A stretch of 64,000 bases of DNA from Actinomycetota bacterium (GTDB lineage Bacteria > Actinomycetota > Acidimicrobiia > Acidimicrobiales > Ilumatobacteraceae), in contig WLIV01000015.1 in the NCBI GenBank assembly GCA_009702045.1, forward strand, positions 19,827 through 83,826, written 5' to 3'. Every line of letters begins with the position of its first letter. Within the stretch, counting starts at the first letter, position 1. Below the pieces are notes generated by a model, which was not told where the DNA came from, made no database searches, and worked only from the letters and a program-made list of their open reading frames with translations. Of this stretch, positions 1 through 9,537 are shown one piece after another. The position numbers and the translations under genes are program-made.

Positions 1-1433
1 TCGATGCGCGGATACTCCGGGTCGTCGCTGCGCCACACCGGGATCGGCGAACCCCAGAAGCGGTTACGGCTGATGGCCCAGTCGCGAGCGTTGGCCAGCC
101 ACTTGCCGAACTGGCCATCCTTGATGTGTTCGGGCACCCAGCGGATCTGCTGGTTGAGTTCGACCATACGGTCGCGGACAGCAGTGACCTGCACGAACCA
201 CGAGCTGATCGCTCGGTAGACCAGCGGCTCGGCGCAGCGCCAGCAGTGCGGGTAGCTGTGCAGGTAGCTGTCGTGACGGACGACGACTCCGCGCGCCTTG
301 AGGTGCTTGATCACCTCGGGGTTGGCATCGAAGACGTGCATGCCGGCCCAGTCGGTGACCTCGGCGGTGTAGCGGCCGTGTTCGTCCATCGGACACAGCG
401 TCGGGATACCCACGGCGTTGCAGATGTTTTGGTCGTCCTCGCCGAAGCCGGGGGCCATGTGCACCACACCGGTGCCGTCCTCAGTGGTGACGAAGTCGGC
501 GGCCAGCACGTGGAAGGCGTTGGGCGTGTCGGCGAAGTACGGGAACAATGGGGTGTACTTGCGGCCGACGAGATCCGCTCCGGTGAGCGTGCCCACCCGC
601 GTCGCACCGGCGAGTTCCTTCTCGTACGAACCCAGCCGTGCCTCGGCGAGGATGTACCGCGTGGTGTGGCCCTCGGAGTCGGTCTCCTCCATCACCGCGT
701 ACTCGATCTCCGGGCCCACAGCGAGGGCAAGGTTGCTCGGCAGCGTCCAGGGGGTCGTCGTCCACGCAAGGATGATCTCGCCGCTCTCAAGGTGGAACTG
801 CACCGTGAGTGCCGGGTCCTGGCGATCGCGATACACATCGTCCATACGTGTCTCGGTGTTGCTGAGTGGCGTCTCGCACCGCCAGCAGTAGGCGAGCACG
901 CGGAAACCCTCGTAGACCAGTCCTTTGTCCCACAACGTCTTGAAGGCCCACATGACGCTCTCCATGTAGGAGGTGTCGAGTGTCTTGTAATCGTTGTCGA
1001 AGTCGACCCATCGGGCTTGGCGATTGACGTAACGGTGCCAGTCGTCGGTGAATCGCAACACGCTCGTGCGGCAGGCGTCGTTGAACTTGTCGATGCCGAA
1101 CTTGGCGATCTCCGGGTGGCCGCTGATACCCAGTTCCTTCTCGGCCACGACTTCCGCGGGCAACCCATGGCAATCCCAACCAAAGCGGCGATGCACTTGC
1201 TGGCCGCGCATCGTGCGGTAGCGCGGCACAGCGTCCTTCACGAACCCCGTGAGCAGATGGCCGTAGTGCGGCAGACCGTTGGCGAACGGGGGGCCGTCAT
1301 AGAACACGTACTCGTCGGCCCCGTCCCGGGCGTCGATCGAGGCCTGGAACGTACCGTCGGCGTCCCAGAACGCGAGGATCTCGCGCTCGACGGTCGGGAA
1401 CGATGGCTGGGGTTGGACGTTTGGGTAAGTCAC
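1..1433 (-). CDS. ileS: Isoleucyl-tRNA synthetase, C-terminus cut by window edge
   Basis: Charges tRNA-Ile with isoleucine in the cytoplasm. About 477 N-terminal residues are visible. The class I HIGH signature appears as HYGH at about residues 56-59 inside [11 protein letters not shown], and the motif [11 protein letters not shown] lies near the window edge. These variants are those of the eukaryote-like IleRS type also found in mycobacteria, a type often associated with mupirocin insensitivity (family knowledge, not tested here). The start is GTG, chosen because AGGAG lies six bases upstream and that AGG is part of a T-box sequestering hairpin. It is the last visible gene downstream of the dcw cluster and divIVA on the same strand. 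The KMSKS motif and tRNA-binding domains lie outside the window. Confidence 0.97.
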   Translation of the reverse strand, partial: MTYPNVQPQPSFPTVEREILAFWDADGTFQASIDARDGADEYVFYDGPPFANGLPHYGHLLTGFVKDAVPRYRTMRGQQVHRRFGWDCHGLPAEVVAEKELGISGHPEIAKFGIDKFNDACRTSVLRFTDDWHRYVNRQARWVDFDNDYKTLDTSYMESVMWAFKTLWDKGLVYEGFRVLAYCWRCETPLSNTETRMDDVYRDRQDPALTVQFHLESGEIILAWTTTPWTLPSNLALAVGPEIEYAVMEETDSEGHTTRYILAEARLGSYEKELAGATRVGTLTGADLVGRKYTPLFPYFADTPNAFHVLAADFVTTEDGTGVVHMAPGFGEDDQNICNAVGIPTLCPMDEHGRYTAEVTDWAGMHVFDANPEVIKHLKARGVVVRHDSYLHSYPHCWRCAEPLVYRAISSWFVQVTAVRDRMVELNQQIRWVPEHIKDGQFGKWLANARDWAISRNRFWGSPIPVWRSDDPEYPRI

Positions 1434-1555
1434 TGGTGCTCCTGTGCGGCTTGCACAGGGACGAACCAGAGGTCCGCGGTACCACCCTGCTTGCAGCGCC
1501 CCGCAGGACCCTGCCACTCGACTTCGCCAGCGATATCGGGCTGGACCCGTCCGGT
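1434..1555 (-). promoter_or_regulatory. T-box riboswitch (translational, ultrashort stem I) controlling ileS
   Basis: On the minus strand the hallmark T-box sequence AGGGTGGTACCGCG is present (1475-1488). Upstream, CCAGC (1540-1544) and GCTGG (1527-1531) form a very short stem I whose loop contains ATC (1532-1534), an isoleucine specifier codon. Downstream, CCTGTGC-AAGCC-GCACAGG forms a hairpin that buries the AGG of the ileS Shine-Dalgarno sequence, and no U-tract follows. That layout matches the translational, ultrashort stem I T-boxes described for actinobacterial ileS: uncharged tRNA-Ile should stabilise the antisequestrator and free the ribosome binding site. The boundaries are approximate. 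Confidence 0.9.
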
Positions 1556-1665
1556 TCTACTGGGGTATTCGGCGAACCTCATACCTGTTCTTCCGGAGGC
1601 TCAGAGGTGATGGCCTCGTCAACGCCGTGAAGAAAATCCTAGCGCCCGAGGGCGCAGCGCGTTCG

Positions 1666-2616
1666 TCAGCGGAGCTCGTCGCCACCGATTCGGAACGGAT
1701 CATTCTTCGATCCGGGCCTGATGATCGGCACTTCCGCGGTGATGCCGTGGCCAGCGTCCATCGGCATCGACGCGGTGAGCGGCACCTCGCCGGTGGGCAC
1801 GTCGTCGGGGGCGAACAGCGACATCGGGTCGTCGTCGGCGTCGAGTTCGAACGCACTTGCGGCAGGAGCGACCGCTGCGGTGGGCGCTGGTGCGGCAGGC
1901 GCCGCTGCGGCAGGCGCCGCCGAGCGCCGCACCACGGGCTCGGCCGAGGCGGACAGCAACGGGCGGCGCATATCGGCCAGCCCACCCGGCACGCGCTCGA
2001 CGATCTCGTGCAGTTCGACAGCGGTATCGCGCAGGCGCTCGCGCTGGGCCTGGACGTACTGCTCGAGTTGATCGACGTCGGAGAGCAGGAAGTCGCGACG
2101 GGCCAACAGTCCCTGCACCTCATTCTCGGCGAGGGTCAACTCGTCCTCCTTCGAGCGACGAGCCTCAGCCTTGGCCTCATCGATCATCCGCGCTGCCATC
2201 GATCGAGCACTGTCGACAACACGACTGGCTTCGTCACGGGCACCACTGGTGACCGATTGCGCTTCGGCCCGAGCCTCGGCGACGGCCGTGTCGGCCGTGC
2301 GCTGAGCGAGCAACAGTGTGCGACTGATGACCTCGGTGTCGCCGACCGGGAGCCCGGCGGGCGGTGTGACACCGTGCACGGGGGCGTCCTCCCGGTTCGG
2401 TGCCGCCGAGCGGGCCGCTGCTGGCGTCTGCTGGGACAACTCCTGCAGACGACCGACCGCTGCACGAGCACGCGACTCCATCGCCGTTGCCTGACCGTGC
2501 GCAGCCTCTAGCGCCGCAGCAACTTCATCCTTGAAGGCATCGACCTCATTGGGGTCGTAACCCCTTTTCACCGTCTTGAAGTCGGTGCTGCGGATGGCCT
2601 GCGGCGTGAGTTCCAT
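1666..2616 (-). CDS. divIVA: DivIVA-family polar growth/septum protein (Wag31-like)
   Basis: A coiled-coil scaffold that in actinobacteria marks curved membrane at poles and septa and directs wall synthesis. The 316-residue protein opens with the DivIVA lipid-binding domain (STDFKTVKRGYDPNEVDAF, about residues 10-28). Long Ala/Glu/Arg-rich coiled coil follows over about 30-205, then an Ala/Pro-rich linker and an acidic tail. It lies downstream of sepF on the same strand, 51 bases apart, the usual actinobacterial order. A TAACAT box seven bases before the ATG suggests an additional leaderless promoter of its own inside the cluster. The Ala/Pro linker (about 215-260) is low complexity and probably variable. 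Confidence 0.93.
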   Translation of the reverse strand: MELTPQAIRSTDFKTVKRGYDPNEVDAFKDEVAAALEAAHGQATAMESRARAAVGRLQELSQQTPAAARSAAPNREDAPVHGVTPPAGLPVGDTEVISRTLLLAQRTADTAVAEARAEAQSVTSGARDEASRVVDSARSMAARMIDEAKAEARRSKEDELTLAENEVQGLLARRDFLLSDVDQLEQYVQAQRERLRDTAVELHEIVERVPGGLADMRRPLLSASAEPVVRRSAAPAAAAPAAPAPTAAVAPAASAFELDADDDPMSLFAPDDVPTGEVPLTASMPMDAGHGITAEVPIIRPGSKNDPFRIGGDELR

Positions 2617-2623
2617 TCCGTAG

Positions 2624-2629
2624 ATGTTA
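2624..2629 (-). promoter_or_regulatory. Leaderless -10 box of divIVA
   Basis: TAACAT on the minus strand fits the actinobacterial TANNNT -10 consensus. It ends seven bases before the ATG of divIVA, so transcription would begin at or next to the start codon; no Shine-Dalgarno is visible. No convincing -35 was found. Confidence 0.5.
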
Positions 2630-2667
2630 GGTCGTCAGCACACGCACCGAGAGGATGGACGGGAGAA

Positions 2668-3276
2668 TCAGCCGCCGTAGCCCTGATCGTCGTAGGACGA
2701 GTGCCGTGGCGGCGGCTTCAGCAGGTAGACACCCGTGGCCACCTTCTCCATCGTGCCGGCGAGGCCGTAGCACAGGCCGCTGGCGAAGTCGATGAGACGA
2801 CGAGACGCGTCGCGGTCGGCCGCCTCGAGATTCATGATCACCGGCTGACCTTCCTTGAACTTGTCGGCAATCTCCTGCGCTGAGGTGAAGCGGTGCGGCT
2901 TCACCGTGTACGGGTCGCTCCCCGATGACGCAGGGGCAAGACGAGTGACGGGCGGAGCGGGTCGCGGGTTGATCGGGCGCGGTTGCACGCTGGAGTCGTC
3001 CGGCGCAGGGACCGGACGACGGATCGTCGCATCCGGCATGGCCTGCGGGAACGAGGGCCGCGAGGGCACAGTGCGCACAGGAGGCTGCTCGGGCTCATAC
3101 TCATGCTGCTGGTAGCCGCCACGCTGCTGGCGGCCGCCTCCACCGCCCATCTCGTCGCGCATTGCAGGGCGACTCTGACGCATCGGGCGCTCAGGCTCCG
3201 GCGCCATGTCATAGTCGTCGTAGGCATCGTCGGGCCCGAGACCCAAGTAATCCATCGCCTTCTTCCACATCGACAT
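2668..3276 (-). CDS. sepF: SepF, FtsZ membrane anchor
   Basis: Tethers FtsZ to the membrane and bundles its filaments; it is the main Z-ring anchor in actinobacteria that lack FtsA, and no ftsA is seen in this cluster. The 202-residue protein starts with the amphipathic membrane-targeting segment MSMWKKAMDYLGLG. A disordered Arg/Gln/Pro-rich linker covers about residues 20-120, and the conserved DUF552 core follows (PHRFTSAQEIADKFKEGQPV to the GVYLLKPP strand, about 124-190). GGAGG eight bases upstream supports the ATG. It lies 27 bases after yggS, in the usual ftsZ-yfiH-yggS-sepF order. Confidence 0.96.
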   Translation of the reverse strand: MSMWKKAMDYLGLGPDDAYDDYDMAPEPERPMRQSRPAMRDEMGGGGGRQQRGGYQQHEYEPEQPPVRTVPSRPSFPQAMPDATIRRPVPAPDDSSVQPRPINPRPAPPVTRLAPASSGSDPYTVKPHRFTSAQEIADKFKEGQPVIMNLEAADRDASRRLIDFASGLCYGLAGTMEKVATGVYLLKPPPRHSSYDDQGYGG

Positions 3277-3303
3277 TCACGACCCTCCTGCAGTGCACCG
3301 AGG

Positions 3304-3999
3304 TTACCGCACCGACGCCGCCGAAACGGGACGCTCACCGAACAGGGCGCTCCCGATGCGCACCTGCGTAGACCCCTCTTGTACTGCAACCTCCAGGTCG
3401 TCGGTCATTCCCATCGAGCAAATGTCGAGTTCGAGCGCGTCAACGAGCGCACGCACCACACGGAATCCAGCTCGTGCTGCCTCGGCGCCCCCTGTCGTGG
3501 GACCCACCGTCATCAACCCGCGGACGTCGAGCCCGGCCGCGCGCGCTGCATCCACCAACGCCGGCACTGCCTCGATCGGACAGCCTCCCTTGCCCGGCTC
3601 ATGCAGACATGCTGCTTGGATCAGCACCGCCGCCCCAGGTGCCCGCTTGGACAACTCGCTGACGAGCGACAGGCGATCGACGGACTCATAGACGTCGATC
3701 AGCGACGCCAATTGACGCACCTTGTTCGTCTGCAGTTGTCCGATGAAGTGCACCTCGAATGGCAGAGGAACAGCTCCCCCATCGCCATCCAGTTGACTGG
3801 CGAACTTGGCGACGACCTCCTGCGCATAGTTCTCGCCCACCGCCGCGCATCCCGCACGGTGCGCCGACCAGCAGTGTTCGATCGAGAACAGTTTCGTGAC
3901 GGCCAGCACCGACACATCAGCCCCGCCGGCGCGGGCGATACGTTCGCGAACTGCCGCCAACCGTTCGGCCACCAACCGATCGAGCGCAGCGGAGTTCAT
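3304..3999 (-). CDS. yggS: PLP homeostasis protein, YggS/PROSC family
   Basis: Binds pyridoxal 5'-phosphate without a known catalytic reaction and buffers PLP and amino/keto-acid balance. The 231-residue alanine-racemase-like barrel shows AVTKLFS (about residues 31-37) with the lysine that forms the PLP Schiff base, GENYAQE, HFIGQLQTNK, and the C-terminal phosphate-binding part (SMGMTDDLEVAV, then STQVRIGSALFG). The ATG overlaps the yfiH stop (ATGA), so the two are translationally coupled. This gene is a standard neighbour of ftsZ and sepF in many Gram-positive bacteria. Confidence 0.95.
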   Translation of the reverse strand: MNSAALDRLVAERLAAVRERIARAGGADVSVLAVTKLFSIEHCWSAHRAGCAAVGENYAQEVVAKFASQLDGDGGAVPLPFEVHFIGQLQTNKVRQLASLIDVYESVDRLSLVSELSKRAPGAAVLIQAACLHEPGKGGCPIEAVPALVDAARAAGLDVRGLMTVGPTTGGAEAARAGFRVVRALVDALELDICSMGMTDDLEVAVQEGSTQVRIGSALFGERPVSAASVR

Positions 4000-4688
4000 G
4001 CTCGCGCCCGTGTGCAGATCGTCATCACCTGTCGGCCCAGTTGTGCGCGCCGACGGTGCGAGAAGTACCGGTCGGGATGGCACCCGGTGCATTGCGACAC
4101 ATCGGTGAGATGCACGCCCACCTCCGCCAGCGCCAGACGAACCACAGCCGGCATGTCGAGTGCGGGGGTACCCCACGACGTGACGCCGGTGACCTCCGGG
4201 CCGAACCGTTGCCGAACGACCTCCAGGTCGTCGGCGCCAAACTCGTAACAACAGGGATGGATACACGGGCCGAGCCACGCCTGCGGCGGGGCGGCCTGGC
4301 GCCCCATGGCCGACACGGTGGCAGCAAGCACGCCATCGCGTGCGCCACGCCAACCAGCGTGGGCGGCGCCGATACTGCCATCGAGCCCGGCGAACACCAC
4401 CGGGGCACAGTCGCCCACCCACACCGCGAGCACCGCGCCACGGGCCCGCGTCACGATCGCATCGCCCACTGCGAAGTCGTGCTCACCGGGTGTGCCGACC
4501 ACCACGACGTCGGTGCCATGCACCTCGTCGAGTTGGGTCCACACTCCCGGAGCGAACGCCAGCCGCCGGTGCCGCAGCGCAGCACGAGGTGCCTCGATGT
4601 GGAAATCACCGTTGCTCACCGTGCTGCAGCGGATCTCGGCGATGCAATCGGCCAACTCGACCGTGCCGGGCCCGAGCGGCAGGGTCAC
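3996..4688 (-). CDS. yfiH: Multicopper-oxidase-fold (DUF152/YfiH) purine nucleoside/PG-editing family protein
   Basis: A 230-residue laccase-domain protein. Family members are described either as adenosine/purine nucleoside phosphorylases or as peptidoglycan-editing factor PgeF. Metal-site motifs are present: EVHGTDV (about residues 47-53), [16 protein letters not shown], the cysteine pair in [11 protein letters not shown], and the C-terminal [16 protein letters not shown]. The chosen GTG start overlaps the ftsZ stop (GTGA), and longer readings would run into ftsZ. It is the second gene of the ftsZ-yfiH-yggS-sepF group. Which biochemical role applies cannot be decided from sequence. Confidence 0.9.
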   Translation of the reverse strand: MTLPLGPGTVELADCIAEIRCSTVSNGDFHIEAPRAALRHRRLAFAPGVWTQLDEVHGTDVVVVGTPGEHDFAVGDAIVTRARGAVLAVWVGDCAPVVFAGLDGSIGAAHAGWRGARDGVLAATVSAMGRQAAPPQAWLGPCIHPCCYEFGADDLEVVRQRFGPEVTGVTSWGTPALDMPAVVRLALAEVGVHLTDVSQCTGCHPDRYFSHRRRAQLGRQVMTICTRARA

Positions 4689-5830
4689 TTCAAGAAAGAA
4701 GGTACGTCGAAGTCGTCGTCGTCGTCGAGCGGATCGGACTTGTCGTCCGCAAAGAGATCCTTGAGCGTGCTGGTGGGGCGCTGCTCGGGCACCGCTTTGA
4801 TCGCCGGCCGCGTAGCGGCATGTGTACCACTGGACGTCGCCGACGAACTGGTGGAGCTTGTGTTGCTGGAGCCGCCACCGTCCCACCGGTCGAAACCGGC
4901 GGCGATGACAGTGACCTTGACCTCATCGCCCATCTCGTCGTCGATGACGGTACCGAAGATGATGTTGGCGTCCTGATGCGCGACGCCATGGATGATCTCG
5001 GCAGCAGCGTTCATCTCGAACAGCCCCATGCTGGACGGACCCGTGATGTTCAACAGAATGCCGCGGGCGCCGTCGATCGCGGCCTCGAGCAACGGACTGC
5101 TGATGGCCGACTTGGCGGCAGTGACCGCGCGGTTCTCGCCGCTGGCCTGGCCGATGCCCATCAGTGCCGAACCGGCGCTGGAGAGGATCATCTTCACATC
5201 GGCGAAGTCGGTGTTGATCAGGCCAGGCGTGGTGATCAGGTTGGTGATACCGGAAACACCTTGCAGCAACACCTCGTCGGCCATCTTGAACGCGTTGAGC
5301 ACGCTGGTCTTCTCATTCGCCACCGTGAGCAGGCGGTCGTTCGGAATGACGATGAGCGTGTCGACCTTCTCCTTCAAGCGCTGCACACCGGCGTCGGCCT
5401 GTACGGCACGACGGCGTCCCTCGAAGCTGAACGGGCGGGTGACCACACCGATGGTGAGCGCGTTCATGCTGCGCGCCACCTCGGCGATGATCGGGGCCGC
5501 ACCGGTGCCGGTGCCGCCACCCTCGCCGGCGGTGATGAACACCATGTCGGCGCCCTTGATCATCTCTTCGATCTCGTCGCGATGCGTCTCGGCAGCATTG
5601 CGACCCACGTCGGGGTCGCTACCGGCACCGAGACCGCGCGTGAGGTCGCGCCCGATGTCGAGTTTGACGTCGGCATCACTCATCAACAGCGCCTGGGCAT
5701 CGGTGTTGACCGCGATGAACTCAACACCCTTCAACCCTGCGTCGATCATGCGGTTAACGGCGTTGACGCCACCACCGCCGACGCCGATCACCTTGATGAC
5801 GGCGAGATAGTTCTGCGGAGCGCCGGCCAT
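4685..5830 (-). CDS. ftsZ: Cell division GTPase FtsZ
   Basis: The tubulin-like GTPase that polymerises into the Z-ring. The 381-residue protein has the nucleotide-binding start [15 protein letters not shown], the tubulin signature GGGTGTG inside [16 protein letters not shown] (about residues 106-112), and the T7-loop region [11 protein letters not shown]. After a Ser/Thr-rich linker it ends with an acidic C-terminal peptide, [11 protein letters not shown], which resembles the mycobacterial tail that binds SepF and FtsW. The start is the ATG with GGAGG eight bases upstream. The 136-base gap after ftsQ probably holds a separate promoter. Confidence 0.99.
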   Translation of the reverse strand: MAGAPQNYLAVIKVIGVGGGGVNAVNRMIDAGLKGVEFIAVNTDAQALLMSDADVKLDIGRDLTRGLGAGSDPDVGRNAAETHRDEIEEMIKGADMVFITAGEGGGTGTGAAPIIAEVARSMNALTIGVVTRPFSFEGRRRAVQADAGVQRLKEKVDTLIVIPNDRLLTVANEKTSVLNAFKMADEVLLQGVSGITNLITTPGLINTDFADVKMILSSAGSALMGIGQASGENRAVTAAKSAISSPLLEAAIDGARGILLNITGPSSMGLFEMNAAAEIIHGVAHQDANIIFGTVIDDEMGDEVKVTVIAAGFDRWDGGGSSNTSSTSSSATSSGTHAATRPAIKAVPEQRPTSTLKDLFADDKSDPLDDDDDFDVPSFLK

Positions 5831-5966
5831 CAGATGAACCTCCGGGGAGAGTAAGGGTAACAAAGCATGTAAGGAAGAACCTGCTGGTCGGGGATCGTAG
5901 CGAATCTGCGCCCCTGAAAGGTGGAGGGGCACTCGCGCAAGGTCGGCCGAGCCAGGGATTCCAGGC
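5831..5966 (-). promoter_or_regulatory. ftsQ-ftsZ intergenic region, probable ftsZ promoter(s)
   Basis: This is the largest gap in the dcw operon between ftsQ and ftsZ. On the minus strand it contains three TANNNT-type -10 candidates: TACGAT (5894-5899), TACCCT (5854-5859) and TACTCT (5848-5853), the last two adjacent. GGAGG sits just before the ftsZ ATG. Independent ftsZ promoters in this position are known in other bacteria. No strong -35 element is seen, so which box is used is uncertain. Confidence 0.4.
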
Positions 5967-7172
5967 TCAGGAGGTGCACGGTACCGCGCCCACCTCCTCG
6001 GTGGAAACATCCAACTCGCATACCTTCTTGAGTCCTTGACGGATCTGACCCAGCAGACGCGCCAACTTTTCATCAAGATTGCGCAGATCGCCCAAGCGCA
6101 CGTTGACGGTCTCGTTGAGCAGCATCGTCAGACCACCGGTGGCCGTGTCGACCCCGACCGATGTGGTGATCGAGCGGATCTCCGCCGGTAAGCCGACCAC
6201 CATCTGCGCTGCTGCCGCGTATGGAGCGGGGGCGAAGTCGCCTCGCGGCGTGTCGGGGTTCTGGCCCGTGACCAGCAGGTACGCGGTGGGTTGTCCGGCG
6301 ATGACGTCGAGCACTCGACCTTGGATGTCGATCACCCGGAACTGGCCGTCATGCCCTTGGAACGTGACAATCGGACGGCGCTCACGAATGTCGATGTACA
6401 CCGAATGCGGAAAGTCGGTGCGCACGGTCGCCTGTTCGACCCACGGGATCGCCTCCAGGTCTTGTTCGGCCTTGTGCGTGTCAGCGAGCAGCACCGCATG
6501 ACCCTTGAGGTCGTTCACTACCTTGTCGAGCAGCTCCTGGTCGGTGTACACCGCTCCTTGGACGTAGACCGTGCGGACGTCGAACACGGACGAGGCAAAC
6601 ACCGCGACCACCAAGATGATCGCCAGCACGACACCGCCAGCGATACCCAACAGCAGCACGCGACGTCGGCCCTGCTCGCGACTGACCGCGTTGCGCCGAG
6701 CGCGCATCCGCGGGTCGATACCACCTGCGGTGCGCGTGGGAGCGGGCTCAATGACCCCGTAGTCGTCGAGATCGTCGATGACGATCGTGGAGCGGGTGCT
6801 GTCCTCGGCGGCGGCGTCGCGTCGCTCGTGGAAGCCACGCTCCTTTTCCTCATCGAGATACACCAGATCGGGGAGCTCGTCGTCAGCGATGACAATCGTG
6901 CGGCGCTCCGGGGCCGCTGACGGCACCTCGTCTGCCTCGACGGCCTCGACGTCATCTGCGTCGTCGTCATCTGCGTCGTCGTCGAAGTCGACATCGCCGG
7001 TGTCATCGCCGGTGTCGTCGTCGGCCTCATCGGCGTCGTCGATACCGAGCATCCGATCGAGTGCAGGGTCGTCGAAGTCGTAGTTCGGAGTCGGGTCGGA
7101 AAATGCGGTCTGCAGCTCGTCGAGCACATGGTCGGGCACGTGATCAGTGCCGGGCAGGTCGGGTTCCTTCAC
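5967..7172 (-). CDS. ftsQ: Cell division protein FtsQ/DivIB
   Basis: A bitopic membrane protein of the FtsQLB divisome subcomplex. The 401-residue protein has a long cytoplasmic tail of about 168 residues, very rich in Asp/Glu (a stretch near 47-75 is almost all acidic plus Thr/Gly). One transmembrane helix follows at about 171-193, then the POTRA domain ([19 protein letters not shown] onward) and the beta domain with [16 protein letters not shown] strands. Family tails are usually much shorter; the acidic extension is the odd feature. The GTG start overlaps the murB stop by four bases, as at the neighbouring junctions. Confidence 0.93.
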   Translation of the reverse strand: MKEPDLPGTDHVPDHVLDELQTAFSDPTPNYDFDDPALDRMLGIDDADEADDDTGDDTGDVDFDDDADDDDADDVEAVEADEVPSAAPERRTIVIADDELPDLVYLDEEKERGFHERRDAAAEDSTRSTIVIDDLDDYGVIEPAPTRTAGGIDPRMRARRNAVSREQGRRRVLLLGIAGGVVLAIILVVAVFASSVFDVRTVYVQGAVYTDQELLDKVVNDLKGHAVLLADTHKAEQDLEAIPWVEQATVRTDFPHSVYIDIRERRPIVTFQGHDGQFRVIDIQGRVLDVIAGQPTAYLLVTGQNPDTPRGDFAPAPYAAAAQMVVGLPAEIRSITTSVGVDTATGGLTMLLNETVNVRLGDLRNLDEKLARLLGQIRQGLKKVCELDVSTEEVGAVPCTS

Positions 7173-8128
7173 CAGGACACCCCCTCAGTGTGTTCTGCAA
7201 CATCGTCCATCACGTCGGCAAAGCCCACGAGGCGCACCTCGCTGCGCAGATCGAATCCGGTGTGCACCCTGACCTGTTCGCGCACGAACGTCATCACCGC
7301 CCGAACGTCCGCTGCGGTGGCGCCGTGTTCGGCCTGGATGAAGTTCGCGTGTTTGTCGCTGACGCATGCGCCACCGACGCGATAGCCGCGCAGGCCCAGC
7401 CGGTCGATGAGGACCGCGGCGGGCAGTTCACCGGGAATGGGATTCACGAACACCGAACCTGCATTCTGGCCGCCCGGTTGATGCTCGCGACGCCACCTCA
7501 CAATCTCGGTGAGTGCAGCCTCGGACTCCACCGGGTCGCCGTGGGTCAACTGGACACGCGCGTCGAGCACCACCTGATGATCGGCGAGAGCAGAGCCCCG
7601 AAAGCGGAGGCCCAAGCGATCGACGGGAACCCAGGCTCGCTGAGCGCGTTGCAGGTCGTACAGGTGCACGCCGATCAGCGAGGCAGCGATGTCGCTGCCA
7701 TGGCCGCCGGCGTTCATTCGCACCGCACCGCCGAGCGTGCCGGGCACCCCGACCGCCCACTCGAAGCCGATCAAACCGGCCGCAGAGCAACGCCGCGCCA
7801 GCACCGGGAGCGCCACTGCGGCACCAGCGCGCACGACGGTGTCCTGGAACTCGATCCAGTCCCCCATCGCGGCCAACGACACCGCGATTCCAGGAAACCC
7901 CGAATCAGCCACCAGCATGTTCGAGCCGCGCCCCACCACCAGCACCGCCAGACCCGTGGCTCGCGCGACCTCGCCGACACGTGCCAGTTCGCGTTCGTCG
8001 CGCGGTACGGCAAACACCGCCGCCGGACCGCCGAGCTTGTAGGTGGTGAAGGGCGCCAGGGGTTCGTCGGCGGTGGCGAACGCCCGCAGTTGATCGAACG
8101 CCTGCCGCTGGACAGTCGCGGGGCTCAC
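7169..8128 (-). CDS. murB: UDP-N-acetylenolpyruvoylglucosamine reductase MurB
   Basis: Reduces UDP-GlcNAc-enolpyruvate to UDP-MurNAc with NADPH, using FAD. The 319-residue protein shows the FAD-binding PCMH segment (TTYKLGGPAAVFAV, then VVGRGSNMLVADSGFPG), the substrate-side region GVPGTLGGAVRMNAGG, and the C-terminal NAGSVFVNP and SDKHANFI blocks. The GTG start was chosen at the GTGA overlap with murC; an open frame continues upstream only as a shadow inside murC. The cytoplasmic product feeds MurC, encoded just upstream. Confidence 0.96.
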   Translation of the reverse strand: MSPATVQRQAFDQLRAFATADEPLAPFTTYKLGGPAAVFAVPRDERELARVGEVARATGLAVLVVGRGSNMLVADSGFPGIAVSLAAMGDWIEFQDTVVRAGAAVALPVLARRCSAAGLIGFEWAVGVPGTLGGAVRMNAGGHGSDIAASLIGVHLYDLQRAQRAWVPVDRLGLRFRGSALADHQVVLDARVQLTHGDPVESEAALTEIVRWRREHQPGGQNAGSVFVNPIPGELPAAVLIDRLGLRGYRVGGACVSDKHANFIQAEHGATAADVRAVMTFVREQVRVHTGFDLRSEVRLVGFADVMDDVAEHTEGVSW

Positions 8129-9537
8129 GTCGCGCGCAACCTTCGCTCCGAACGCCTCGTCTGCACTTCGTCCGGCAGGGACGCAATGTCCCCGCACCCC
8201 ATCGAGATGCACACGTCGCCTTCGCGCAGTTCGCCCGCCAGGAACTCGACCAGCTCGGCCCGTTTCGGCATCCACACCACGCGGGCACGCGGATGAGCGT
8301 CGAGCACGGCATTCACCAACAACTTGCCGGTGATCCCCGGAATCGGCGCGGTACCAGAGGCATAGATCTCGGTGAGCACGACGACATCGGCATCCACGAA
8401 CGCAGAGTGGTAGTCGGGCCACATCGACACGATGCGGTTGAACCGGTTCGGCTGGAACACTGCGACCACACGGTTCCACCCGTCGCCGCTCTGGCGGGCC
8501 GCTGCCAGCACTGCGCCAATCTCGGACGGCAGGTGGGCGTAGTCGTCGACCAGCGTTGCCCCGCCGTCGACACCGCGCACGTCGAAACGGCGAGCGACTC
8601 CACCGAACTTGGCGAGCGCTGCGGCCGCAATCTCGAAGCTCACGCCGATGGTGACCGCCATGGCCAACGCACCGGTGGCATTGCGCACGTTGTGCACCCC
8701 GCGCAACGGCAGCGAGACCGATCCAAGTCGTTCGCCGCGATACAGCACCGAGAACGTGAACGAGCCTTCGCCGGCCATCACGTCGACCGCGCGGAAATCC
8801 GCCTCGGGTGAAGTGCCGTAGGTGATACATGAATGCCTGGCGGCGAGCGCCGCCGTGGTCGGGTCGTCGATACACAGCACCTTGGGACCGTCGACCTGAT
8901 CGAGGTACTGGTCGAAGCCCTCGACGATCGCCTCGAACGTGCCGTAGTGATCGAGGTGGTCGACCTCCACGTTGGTGAGGATCGTGCCGTAGAGCGGCAG
9001 CTGCAGGTGTGTGCCGTCGCTCTCGTCGGCTTCCACCACCAACCACTCGGCCCCGGTCCACTGGGCGCCGGTACCCATATCGGTCACGTCACCGCCGATC
9101 ACGAAGCTGGGACGAACGCCAGCCTCGGACAGCATCAGCATCAGCATCGAAGTCGTCGACGTCTTCCCGTGGGTGCCGGCGACCGCCAACGACTTCGCCC
9201 GCGCGCAAATCGCTGCCAGCATCCCCGAACGGTGCATCGACAACACGCCGACCTTGTCCGCTTCGTCACGCTCGACATTACGAGCCGGTATGGCAGTACT
9301 CCACGTGATCGCGTCACGATCGTGCACCAGTTCACGCGAATGGCCAACGTGCACGTCGACACCCGCAGCGCGAACCCGATCGAGCACACTGCGTTCGCGA
9401 ATATCGCTACCGCTGACGTCGTGCCCCATTTCCGCCAGCACGATGGCGATCGCGCTCATACCCGGCCCGCCCACGCCGACGACGTGCAGCCGACGCGGTT
9501 CGGTGAGGTCGATCGGCGGGTTGGGTGCGGTACTCAC
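8125..9537 (-). CDS. murC: UDP-N-acetylmuramate--L-alanine ligase MurC
   Basis: Adds L-alanine to UDP-MurNAc with ATP. The 470-residue Mur ligase has the N-terminal UDP-binding Rossmann part (LHVVGVGGPGMSAIA, about residues 17-31), the P-loop GTHGKTSTT (121-129), the EADESDGT metal/substrate motif, the mid-domain NVEVDHLDHYGT, and the C-terminal VDDYAHLPSEI motif. Length is normal. Its GTG overlaps the murG stop (GTGA), and its own stop overlaps the murB start. The HxP part of the C-terminal motif reads HLPSE where many homologues have HHPTE. Confidence 0.97.
   Translation of the reverse strand: MSTAPNPPIDLTEPRRLHVVGVGGPGMSAIAIVLAEMGHDVSGSDIRERSVLDRVRAAGVDVHVGHSRELVHDRDAITWSTAIPARNVERDEADKVGVLSMHRSGMLAAICARAKSLAVAGTHGKTSTTSMLMLMLSEAGVRPSFVIGGDVTDMGTGAQWTGAEWLVVEADESDGTHLQLPLYGTILTNVEVDHLDHYGTFEAIVEGFDQYLDQVDGPKVLCIDDPTTAALAARHSCITYGTSPEADFRAVDVMAGEGSFTFSVLYRGERLGSVSLPLRGVHNVRNATGALAMAVTIGVSFEIAAAALAKFGGVARRFDVRGVDGGATLVDDYAHLPSEIGAVLAAARQSGDGWNRVVAVFQPNRFNRIVSMWPDYHSAFVDADVVVLTEIYASGTAPIPGITGKLLVNAVLDAHPRARVVWMPKRAELVEFLAGELREGDVCISMGCGDIASLPDEVQTRRSERRLRAT

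Noticed and set aside
126..1610. Long plus-strand open frame across ileS
   Set aside because: Arg/Val/His-rich with no domain; it is the antisense shadow of ileS, whose HYGH and NRFWGSP motifs are on the minus strand.
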